Source: an uncultured Prevotellaceae bacterium (lineage in GTDB: Bacteria; Bacteroidota; Bacteroidia; Bacteroidales; Bacteroidaceae). Taken from it: a stretch of 5,105 nt of DNA. Positions 1 to 5,105 of the stretch are shown here, piece by piece. The notes under the pieces were generated by a model. The model was not told where the DNA came from. It saw only the letters and a program-made list of their open reading frames with translations, and did no database searches. Both the position numbers and the translations under genes were made by a program. How positions within the stretch are numbered: the stretch's first letter is position 1; each line of letters begins with the position of its first letter. Location of the stretch: positions 1 through 5,105 of the forward strand of contig CAMPCG010000233.1 of the NCBI GenBank assembly GCA_946644025.1. Reading direction: 5' to 3'.

Positions 1-4
1 CTGT

Positions 5-57
5 CCGCAGGTCCTACGGACACTGCGGTTACTGAGCGATGACGCTTTCAGCGTTAT
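5..57. other. Two strong hairpins at the window start
   Basis: Bases 5-28 fold as CCGCAG-GTCC, loop TAC, GGAC-(A bulge)-CTGCGG, a ten-base-pair stem with a triloop. Bases 39-57 fold as ATGACGCT, loop TTC, AGCGTTAT, eight pairs including one G-T. Neither is followed by a T-run, so they are not ordinary intrinsic terminators. They could be the end of a structured RNA, a REP-like intergenic repeat, or part of an element starting outside the window. The second resembles the palindromes found later in the protease gene (GACGC..TCAGCGT). No function can be assigned. Confidence 0.5.
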
Positions 58-78
58 TTGCGGATAATTGCGGATAAT
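58..78. repeat. Two-copy 10-bp tandem repeat
   Basis: TTGCGGATAA occurs twice head to tail (58-67 and 68-77), followed by one further matching T. The period is about one helical turn, as expected of a protein-binding site. On the minus strand each copy reads TTATCCGCA, one base away from the DnaA-box form TTATCCACA. It lies just before an AT-rich stretch. An operator or a chance DnaA-like pair are both possible. Confidence 0.6.
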
Positions 79-110
79 CATATTATTTTATATATATATA
101 CTTTGTTAAT
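79..110 (+). promoter_or_regulatory. AT-rich tract, possible weak promoter
   Basis: This stretch is almost entirely A/T and includes alternating TATATATATA followed by CTTTG (TACTTTG at 99-105). That is close to the Bacteroidota -7 element TAnnTTTG but one base short in the spacer, and no clear -33 element is seen. If active, it would start a short transcript near base 112 that ends at the terminator at 197-224. The call is tentative. Confidence 0.25.
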
Positions 111-111
111 C

Positions 112-139
112 TGGGACGAGCGCATCGGCGACGTGCAGC
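112..139 (+). repeat. 28-bp exact copy of protease propeptide coding sequence
   Basis: Bases 112-139 are identical to bases 2009-2036 in the same orientation, and the identity stops abruptly on both sides (C versus G before, T versus G after). In the protease gene the segment begins on a codon boundary and encodes WDERIGDVQ near the end of the propeptide. An exact 28-base match within 5 kb is not expected by chance. It could be a remnant of a second C10 protease, a templated insertion, a recombination junction or an assembly artefact. Confidence 0.9.
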
Positions 140-186
140 TTGCTGTTGCAAAGTCTGGTAAAGTTGAGTTTCTTGACTGTTACTAA
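112..186 (+). pseudogene. Possible 3' gene remnant ending before the terminator
   Basis: The frame starting at base 112 reads WDERIGDVQ (the 28-bp copy), then LAVAKSGKVEFLDCY, then TAA at 184-186. A perfect terminator begins ten bases later, the spacing expected at a real gene end. Codons after the duplicated part (GCT GTT GCA AAG TCT GGT AAA GTT) look like ordinary coding usage. Upstream the frame is open back to about base 43 but is AT-rich, with no ATG and no recognisable protein. I infer the tail of a gene whose 5' part was lost or replaced. I do not recognise the family, and a chance open frame of this length is possible. Confidence 0.3.
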
Positions 187-196
187 AAAAATCAGG

Positions 197-224
197 CCGG
201 AAGTTTTTCTCTTCCGGTTTTTTT
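197..224 (+). terminator. Intrinsic terminator upstream of the LRR gene
   Basis: CCGGAAG, loop TTTTTCT, CTTCCGG is a perfect seven-base-pair stem followed immediately by seven T. An A7 run lies on the left side (185-191), so the element could also work, less well, on the minus strand (T-run five bases beyond the stem). It ends whatever transcript enters from the left and insulates the LRR gene promoter that follows. Confidence 0.85.
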
Positions 225-227
225 GTG

Positions 228-235
228 TACCTTTG
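228..235 (+). promoter_or_regulatory. Bacteroidota -7 promoter element for the LRR gene
   Basis: TACCTTTG matches the Bacteroidota sigma-ABfr -7 consensus TAnnTTTG exactly. It lies just after the terminator T-run and 60 bases before the ATG at 296, giving a leader of roughly 50 nt. The expected -33 position falls in the T-rich terminator loop and stem (about 203-209), where no clean TTTG is present. It probably drives the LRR gene and perhaps the protease gene as well. Confidence 0.6.
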
Positions 236-295
236 CCGCCGAAGAGGGTTACTGCTTCAGAACAGGACAAAAATAAGATAAAAAGACATACGACT

Positions 296-1600
296 ATGAA
301 AAAGACTCTTCTCCTCATCACCGTTTTGCTGACCATCGTCACAGGAGCAAAGGCCGACGTGACTATCAACAGAACGAACTTCCGCGACGATAACTTCCGC
401 AGCTACCTGCTCGCTATGCGCTCTGGGCGTGACGGCGTGTTTACCGACGAGGAGCTTGCCAGCATCACCACTATAAACGTGGCAGGAAAGGGCATCGGGT
501 CGCTGAAGGGCATTGAGTATTTCACGTCATTGGAAGTTTTAATCTGCTATTCCAACGACCTCGCCTCGCTCAACCTGTCGCAGAACACCGCTTTGGTGGA
601 GCTGGACTGCTCCTCCAACGAGCTCACCTCCCTCGACGTGTCGAATAACACAGCCTTGGAGAAGCTGGACTGTTCCTCCAACCAGCTCGGCTCCCTCGAC
701 GTACGCAACAACAAGAACCTGGCGTATCTGGAATGTCATGACAACCAGATAAAAGTCATTGACATGGATTTCCTCATTGCCAGCCTGCCGGAGAACAAGA
801 CCAATGAAGTGTATAAGTTCGTCGCCGTTTCGAACTCATCCGATGAGGGCAACGTCTGCACGAAAACGCAGGTAGAGGAAGCAAAGAACCGTGGCTGGAC
901 TACCTATTCTTACGACTATGACAGAAACGGAATAAGCCCCTACGAGGGTGGTAAAGATATCATTATCAAGAAGGGCGACGTGAACGGCGACCAGACGGTC
1001 GACGTGGCCGACATCTCTACGGTTATCGACGCGATGGCTGGCAAGGGAACGGATGGCCAGAAAGCTGCTGCCGACGTGAACGGCGACAAGACGGTCGACG
1101 TGGCCGATATAGCATTGGTCATCGACATCATGGCGGGGAAGTATGTTGAGGCGTATACCTCCTGCCCCGACGACCACCACCCACACCTCATCGACCTGGG
1201 CCTGCCCTCAGGCACGAAGTGGGCGTGCTGCAATGTGGGAGCTTCTAAGCCTGAGGACTACGGCGGCTACTACACCTCCGACGAGGCCCAGGCCTACAAC
1301 CCGCCCTCGCTGGACCAGATAAAGGAGCTGTTTGACAATACCACCAGCGAATGGACAACACTGAACGGCGTGAACGGTCGTAAGTTTACCGGTTCCAATG
1401 GCGGCTTTGTGTTCCTCCCCGCTGCCGGGTACGTCTGGGACGGCGAGTTGTACGACGTCGGCTCCTACGGCGACTATTGGTCGTCGACGCTCTTCGAGGG
1501 CTTCCCGAACAACGCGTGGTACCTCTACTTCTATTCGGGAGGAGTGCGCACGGATGACGGCAACCGCAGCCGCGGTCGGTCTGTGCGCCCTGTGCGTTAG
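296..1600 (+). CDS. Secreted LRR / dockerin-like / FISUMP-like domain protein
   Basis: A 434-residue protein. I chose ATG 296 because it opens with a clear Sec signal peptide (MKKTLLLITVLLTIVTGAKA, predicted cut before DVTIN) and follows an A-rich leader. A longer in-frame start at 140 would run through the terminator and promoter. Residues about 70-155 hold leucine-rich repeats of 21 residues (pattern LxxLxCSSNxLxSLDVxNN), typical of Bacteroidota surface proteins. Residues 228-283 carry two dockerin-like calcium loops, DVNGDQTVDVADI (D228) and DVNGDKTVDVADI (D260). Residues about 297-434 match the FISUMP-type domain (LIDLGLPSGTKWACCNVG, FLPAAGY, GSYGDYWSS, terminal GRSVRPVR); the usual middle part seems shortened. 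Expected at the cell surface or outside it, with an adhesive or binding role; no enzyme motif is visible. The next gene, a C10 protease, is 108 bp downstream and carries similar dockerin loops. Domain calls are good; the function is inferred. Confidence 0.9.
   Translation: MKKTLLLITVLLTIVTGAKADVTINRTNFRDDNFRSYLLAMRSGRDGVFTDEELASITTINVAGKGIGSLKGIEYFTSLEVLICYSNDLASLNLSQNTALVELDCSSNELTSLDVSNNTALEKLDCSSNQLGSLDVRNNKNLAYLECHDNQIKVIDMDFLIASLPENKTNEVYKFVAVSNSSDEGNVCTKTQVEEAKNRGWTTYSYDYDRNGISPYEGGKDIIIKKGDVNGDQTVDVADISTVIDAMAGKGTDGQKAAADVNGDKTVDVADIALVIDIMAGKYVEAYTSCPDDHHPHLIDLGLPSGTKWACCNVGASKPEDYGGYYTSDEAQAYNPPSLDQIKELFDNTTSEWTTLNGVNGRKFTGSNGGFVFLPAAGYVWDGELYDVGSYGDYWSSTLFEGFPNNAWYLYFYSGGVRTDDGNRSRGRSVRPVR
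539..727 (+). repeat. 63-bp coding repeats of the LRR region
   Basis: Three consecutive 63-bp units start at the repeat leucine codons at 539, 602 and 665, with a partial fourth from 728. The second and third are the most alike (CTGGACTG.TCCTCCAAC at 602 and 665). They encode 21-residue LRR units at residues 82, 103 and 124. High nucleotide similarity between adjacent units would allow repeat number to change by slippage or unequal recombination. Confidence 0.8.
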
Positions 1601-1708
1601 AACTGCTTATGCATCCTTTTCCCACGCTAACGCGATATAAAGCCCAAATTTCATTTTCACACGCAGACCCTCCGGCGGGGGTCGTGCCCCCTAAAATTAC
1701 AAACCATA
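1594..1708 (+). other. Spacer between LRR and protease genes, with leader hairpins
   Basis: An inverted repeat GCGTTAG (1594-1600, including the LRR stop codon) and CTAACGC (1627-1633) could form a seven-base-pair stem with a 26-nt loop. A second small GC stem, GGGGG-TCGTG-CCCCC (1677-1691), lies 17 bases before the protease ATG. Neither has a T-run, so I see no intrinsic terminator, and no TAnnTTTG element is present. This favours co-transcription of the two genes. The GC stem near the start could affect translation initiation. Confidence 0.45.
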
Positions 1709-4708
1709 ATGAAATCCTATTCTATTCTTAGTTGTGCCCTCCTTCTGGGTGCTACACTCGCCGTTCAGGCAAACCCCATTACACGTGCTGAGGCCCGGCT
1801 TGTGGCCCAGCAGCTGGTAGGTATCGACGACTCCTCGTCCGACGCCGGTGCGCCGCTGTCGCCTTTCTATGTCTTCTCGCGTGGTGCGGGCCAGGGCTTC
1901 GTCATCGTCTCCGGCGACGACAGCACCGCCCCCATACTGGGCTATACCGAGCAGGGCGACTACGACTTAGACAAACTTCCGCCACAGTTGCAGACGATGC
2001 TGCGCCAGTGGGACGAGCGCATCGGCGACGTGCAGCGCCGGCCCCAGCCGCAGCGGCAGCGACTGAGCGCACCGCGCCGCGCCATTGCCGACTACAAGAA
2101 AGAATGGACCAGCGTGGCCCCGCTGCTGAAGACCCACTGGCACCAGGACTATCCCTACAACATGCTGGCACCCGTGAAGCAGGGCGTGGGCCGCTGCCTG
2201 ACGGGATGCGTGGCCACGGCAGGGTCGCAGGTGACCTACTATTTCCATAAGGACAACCCCACCGAGCTGGCCTACGACACCCCCACCTACAGCTATGGCA
2301 CACCCATCACCGTGTCGCTGCCCAAGGGCACGTCGATAGACTGGAACCTGATGAAGCTCAGCGGCACCGGCACCGCCCAGCAGGACAGCGCCGTGGCCAA
2401 GCTGATGTACGCCCTCGGAACGTCGGCGTGGCTCACCTACGGCGACGGCGACGGAACGGCCACCAGCGGACACAACGACAAGATGGCCGAGGCCATGAAG
2501 GGACACTTCAAGCTGAACTACAGCTACAAGGCAAAGTCGAGCTCCACCCAGCAGGCGTGGGAAGAGCTGATCTACAAGAACCTGTCCACCCGGCGACCCA
2601 TGCTCTACTCCGGCGCTAAGGAGGACGGAGGCCACTCCGTCTGTCTCGACGGCTACCAGGCATCGACAGGACTCTACCACTTCAACTTCGGATGGGGAGG
2701 ACAGGGCGACGGATACTACACCGTAGACGACGCCACCGGCATGAACGGGTTCAACACCTATCAGGACCTGGTCTACAACATCACCCCGCAGGTGCAGAGC
2801 CTCGAGGGAGAGGCACTCACCGACAGCATCTTCCAGAAGGCTGCATCGGAAGTGCAGGTCAGCGTCACCAACAGCGGAACGCTCGACTATCAGGGCATCT
2901 ACATCTATGTGAACAAGCGGCTTACGGCCACGGGAACTGCCGCCGCCACCGACACGAAGACGGTGCTCGAGCCGGGAAAGAGCGTCACCATGACCTTCAC
3001 CGTGAACACCGTGCAGAAAGACTCGGCCTACCTCATCGTCAGCGACAAGACTCACCGAATCATCAGTTCGAAGATGATTAAGATAACGCCCACCGTGGCC
3101 GACCTCCATCTGAGCAACATCTCCGTCGACGCCGGAATGACCACGACCACCGTCGACGGCATGGACTTCCGCCGGGTGAACAACTCGGCGGCAACGGTCA
3201 CCGTCACGCTGACCAACGGCGCAGACGGCACCTACTGCCAGCCCAACCTGCAGTGCTTCCTGCAGAAGTATGATGCCGACAAGAAGTCGTGGACCGACGT
3301 GAAGAGCGTCATCCAGAATACCTATACCTTCGACGCCGGACAGACACGCGCCGTGAACTTCGTCTTCCTGGACCTCGACGAGGGCGAATACTACCGCGCC
3401 TACCTGAACAACAAGGCCGTGGCCTCGGCCCAGACCGAAATTGCCATGGACACCGACGACACCTACACTTACTTCACCGTTCAGGACCCCGACCTCGACG
3501 TCGTCGTCGACGGGCGCACCGCCACCGTCACCGGCCACTGGAACGCAGCCCTCTTTGCCAAGAAGGCCACCGACGCCAGCATCTGCTCATACGACATAGC
3601 AGGACTCGACGAGCTGAACGAGAAACCCGCGGCTCCCAACCCCAACGCGCTCTTCTTCACCGTCTCTAAGCCGACGCAGAAACTCGACGGTATCGACAAT
3701 GTCGTCGTGGACGGTGTCTGCGAGCATCTGCGCATACAGACGGCCGCCGACTTCATGCCCATGAGGCCCTTCACCGCCCGCCAGGCGTCGTTCACACTCA
3801 CCGAGGCCGAACCCGGCAAATGGCATGGCGCACTGATACCCTTTGCCTTTGAGGTGCCCTACGGTATGCAGATGAAGCAGGCCAGCGAGTATACTACTAA
3901 GGGACTGGCCACCGTCAGCCACCTGATGACCCGCAACGTCGAGCCCATGACCGTGGCCACCTTCCTCACCAGCCGCCCGGACCTCAACACCCTCACCGCC
4001 ACCGACGTCGAGGTCACCACGGCTACGTCGGCCTCGTTCTTCGACGGACTGCTGCGCGCCGCCACCGTCAGCACGCCCATAGAAGACAAGGCGCTCGTGC
4101 TCGGAGAGTATATCAACTCGCTCTACTTCGTCGCTCCGGCAGCCGACCAGACCACCCTCGATGCCTTCATGCCGACGGTCGTGGGAGCCACGGCACAGCG
4201 CGTGCGCACCACGGCAGAGACCCTCGCCGACGGCTATTACCGCTCGCTCTCGGCCACCATCGCCAGTGCCTACGAGGCCCTTGGCGAGAACCCCGCTGCC
4301 CCCGCCGCCGCCCGGAAGGCCCTGACAGACGAGATGAAGGTTGCCGAAGACTTGCTGACCTATCGAAGCCATGAGGCAGAGACCGACGTGAAGAACGAGA
4401 ACAGCACGCTGGAGAATGTCGTCAAGGCGTTCCTCGAGGCGGCTGCCTCGACCCCGGCCGCTGGCGATGTCAATGGCGACGGCACCGTCGACGTGGCCGA
4501 CATTGCCGCCATCATCGACGTCATGGCCTCCGCCACTATTCCCGACGCGTCAGCGTCGGGCGCCGCTGGCGATTCAGCCTCGGTCGCCGCTGCCGACGTG
4601 AACGGCGACGGCACGGTCGACGTGGCCGACATCGCCACCGTCATCGACATCATGGCCTCCGCCACTATTCCCGACGCGTCAGCGTCGGGTGCAGCCCGCC
4701 GCCCGTAA
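1709..4708 (+). CDS. Secreted C10 (streptopain-like) cysteine protease with dockerin-like C-terminus
   Basis: A 999-residue protein. A Sec signal peptide (MKSYSILSCALLLGATLAVQA) is followed by a C10-type propeptide (residues about 22-125; GFVIVSGDDSTAPILGYTEQ is the conserved core). The mature peptidase begins near residue 133 (VAPLLKTHWHQDYPYN). The nucleophile is C167 in GCVATAGSQ, the catalytic histidine is H309 in GGHSVCLDGY, and the conserved tryptophan is W329 in FGWGGQGDGYY, so the enzyme looks intact. By family knowledge it is made as a zymogen and activated by propeptide removal outside the cell. The catalytic part ends near residue 360. About 560 residues follow: a beta-rich Ig-like segment (about 365-460), unassigned beta-rich regions, and an alanine-rich, probably helical segment (about 840-915). 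Two dockerin-like loops start at D920 and D963. No type IX secretion C-terminal domain is seen. The last codons lie in a 22-bp repeat. The start has no Shine-Dalgarno, normal for the phylum. The protease assignment is firm; the role of the extension is not known. Confidence 0.95.
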   Translation: MKSYSILSCALLLGATLAVQANPITRAEARLVAQQLVGIDDSSSDAGAPLSPFYVFSRGAGQGFVIVSGDDSTAPILGYTEQGDYDLDKLPPQLQTMLRQWDERIGDVQRRPQPQRQRLSAPRRAIADYKKEWTSVAPLLKTHWHQDYPYNMLAPVKQGVGRCLTGCVATAGSQVTYYFHKDNPTELAYDTPTYSYGTPITVSLPKGTSIDWNLMKLSGTGTAQQDSAVAKLMYALGTSAWLTYGDGDGTATSGHNDKMAEAMKGHFKLNYSYKAKSSSTQQAWEELIYKNLSTRRPMLYSGAKEDGGHSVCLDGYQASTGLYHFNFGWGGQGDGYYTVDDATGMNGFNTYQDLVYNITPQVQSLEGEALTDSIFQKAASEVQVSVTNSGTLDYQGIYIYVNKRLTATGTAAATDTKTVLEPGKSVTMTFTVNTVQKDSAYLIVSDKTHRIISSKMIKITPTVADLHLSNISVDAGMTTTTVDGMDFRRVNNSAATVTVTLTNGADGTYCQPNLQCFLQKYDADKKSWTDVKSVIQNTYTFDAGQTRAVNFVFLDLDEGEYYRAYLNNKAVASAQTEIAMDTDDTYTYFTVQDPDLDVVVDGRTATVTGHWNAALFAKKATDASICSYDIAGLDELNEKPAAPNPNALFFTVSKPTQKLDGIDNVVVDGVCEHLRIQTAADFMPMRPFTARQASFTLTEAEPGKWHGALIPFAFEVPYGMQMKQASEYTTKGLATVSHLMTRNVEPMTVATFLTSRPDLNTLTATDVEVTTATSASFFDGLLRAATVSTPIEDKALVLGEYINSLYFVAPAADQTTLDAFMPTVVGATAQRVRTTAETLADGYYRSLSATIASAYEALGENPAAPAAARKALTDEMKVAEDLLTYRSHEAETDVKNENSTLENVVKAFLEAAASTPAAGDVNGDGTVDVADIAAIIDVMASATIPDASASGAAGDSASVAAADVNGDGTVDVADIATVIDIMASATIPDASASGAARRP
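4466..4689 (+). repeat. Duplicated dockerin-like module with embedded palindromes
   Basis: Two units offset by 129 bp (43 codons) encode DVNGDGTVDVADIA and the following helix and linker. Bases 4521-4560 and 4650-4689 are identical over 40 bp, while the loop-coding parts differ at several third positions. The 3' part of each identical block is the perfect palindrome CCCGACGCGTCAGCGTCGGG (4541-4560 and 4670-4689; eight-base-pair stem, loop GTCA), translated as part of the linker PDASASG. The pattern suggests a recent duplication or conversion of the linker, and the palindrome may be a short repeat that entered the coding region. Confidence 0.85.
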
Positions 4709-4803
4709 TGTGACCGCCCGTCGCCCGTAATGTGACGGCCCGCCGCCCGTAACGAGACGGCCCGCCTCCCGTAATATGAAAAGCAATCACCCGTAATGCG
4801 ATT
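4694..4803. repeat. Five-copy 22-bp-period tandem array overlapping the protease stop
   Basis: The core CCCGTAATG (or close variants) starts at 4702, 4724, 4746, 4768 and 4790, exactly 22 bp apart. The surrounding unit is approximately GCCCGCCG-CCCGTAATG-TGACG; copies one to three are the best conserved, four and five diverge. The first core contains the protease TAA stop (4706-4708), so the array encodes the final ARRP. A sixth, inverted copy (4807-4827) pairs with copy five to form the hairpin downstream. There are no spacers, so it is not a CRISPR array. Confidence 0.85.
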
Positions 4804-4830
4804 CTACGTCACATTACGGGTGATTGCTTT
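4780..4830. terminator. Long hairpin between convergent genes, probable bidirectional terminator
   Basis: AAAGCAATCACCCGTAATG (4780-4798) is perfectly complementary to CATTACGGGTGATTGCTTT (4812-4830), a 19-base-pair stem with a 13-nt loop. It sits between the converging protease and aspS genes. On the plus strand it ends in TTTCTAT, on the minus strand in TTTTCATATT, so T-runs are short on both sides. The position and stem strength support termination of both transcripts. The arms are built from the adjacent 22-bp repeat. Confidence 0.7.
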
Positions 4831-4869
4831 CTATGGCAGGGCGGGCCGGACAGCCCCTCCTTTTCTCTT

Positions 4870-5105
4870 TTACTCCTTCTCCTTGACAATCTGAAGTTGG
4901 AGCTCCTCAAGCTGCTTGGGGTCCAGTTCGCCGGGAGCGTCGAGCATCACGTCGCGGCCGCTGTTGTTCTTCGGGAAGGCGATGCAGTCGCGGATGCTGT
5001 CCAGACCGGCCATCAGCGAGACGAAGCGGTCGAGACCGAAGGCCAGGCCACCGTGAGGCGGCGCACCGTACTTGAAGGCGTTGATGAGGAAGCCGAACTG
5101 TGCCA
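4870..5105 (-). CDS. aspS: Aspartyl-tRNA synthetase, C-terminal part (cut by window edge)
   Basis: The last 77 codons and the stop of a minus-strand gene that continues past the window. The protein reads [17 protein letters not shown], then [20 protein letters not shown], then [20 protein letters not shown], ending in [15 protein letters not shown]. This is the class II synthetase motif 3 (GLAFGLDR, with the ATP-binding arginine) and the signature C-terminus of bacterial AspRS ([23 protein letters not shown]). The enzyme charges tRNA-Asp with aspartate in the cytoplasm using ATP. The glutamate- and lysine-rich tail after DAPGELDP is a short extension. The gene converges on the protease gene, with the hairpin at 4780-4830 between them. 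It is a housekeeping gene, functionally unrelated to the surface proteins. Confidence 0.96.
   Translation of the reverse strand, partial: AQFGFLINAFKYGAPPHGGLAFGLDRFVSLMAGLDSIRDCIAFPKNNSGRDVMLDAPGELDPKQLEELQLQIVKEKE

Noticed and set aside
58..110. Replication origin
   Set aside because: Only two imperfect DnaA-like 9-mers, both made by one tandem repeat, and no dnaA, dnaN or other origin-associated gene in the window.
140..295. Longer N-terminus for the LRR protein starting at ATG 140
   Set aside because: It would translate through the terminator and promoter element and bury the signal peptide 52 residues inside the protein; ATG 296 gives a normal signal peptide at the N-terminus.
1484..1633. 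Active diversity-generating retroelement
   Set aside because: No reverse transcriptase or template repeat is seen, and the inverted repeat after the gene (7-bp stem, 26-nt loop) does not look like the compact DGR target hairpin.
1677..1691. Intrinsic terminator between the LRR and protease genes
   Set aside because: The GC stem is only five base pairs and is followed by TAAAATTAC, not a T-run.
1967..3538. 523-codon open frame on the minus strand, opposite the protease
   Set aside because: It is a by-product of the GC-rich third positions of the protease gene: low-complexity V, G, H and L-rich translation, no recognisable motif, and the plus strand encodes a complete protease with all catalytic residues.
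4694..4803. CRISPR array
   Set aside because: Units are contiguous at 22 bp with no unique spacers, overlap a coding end, and no cas gene is present.

Overview
The window suggests a Bacteroidota genome, most likely Prevotella or a close relative. The evidence is a C10 (streptopain/interpain-type) secreted protease, a Bacteroidota-style LRR plus FISUMP-like surface protein, dockerin-like repeats of the form DVNGDxTVDVADI, a TAnnTTTG -7 promoter element, and start codons preceded by A-rich sequence with no Shine-Dalgarno motif. Genus is inferred from protein style only.

Layout. Bases 1-295 are non-coding or remnant DNA. They hold two strong hairpins (5-28, 39-57), a 10-bp tandem repeat (58-78), an AT-rich stretch, a 28-bp exact copy of a piece of the downstream protease gene (112-139), a short open frame ending at 186, an intrinsic terminator (197-224) and a promoter-like -7 element (228-235). 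A secreted LRR/dockerin/FISUMP-like protein of 434 aa follows (296-1600, +). A 108-bp gap leads to a 999-aa secreted C10 cysteine protease with a long C-terminal extension and a terminal dockerin-like pair (1709-4708, +). The protease stop codon lies inside a five-copy, 22-bp-period repeat array (4694-4803). The array runs into a 19-bp-stem hairpin (4780-4830) that probably ends transcription from both sides. The 3' end of aspS (aspartyl-tRNA synthetase) is convergent on the minus strand (4870-5105, cut by the window edge).

How the genes may work together. Both complete genes encode Sec-exported proteins carrying closely similar dockerin-like calcium-loop pairs, and they lie in tandem with no recognisable promoter or terminator between them. 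They are probably co-transcribed. They may dock to a common surface partner, one supplying proteolysis and the other an adhesive or ligand-binding function, but no cohesin is present in the window, so this is inference. The most unusual sequence-level signals are the 28-bp duplication, the 22-bp array that supplies the protease stop codon, and two perfect 20-nt palindromes translated as linker within the dockerin region.
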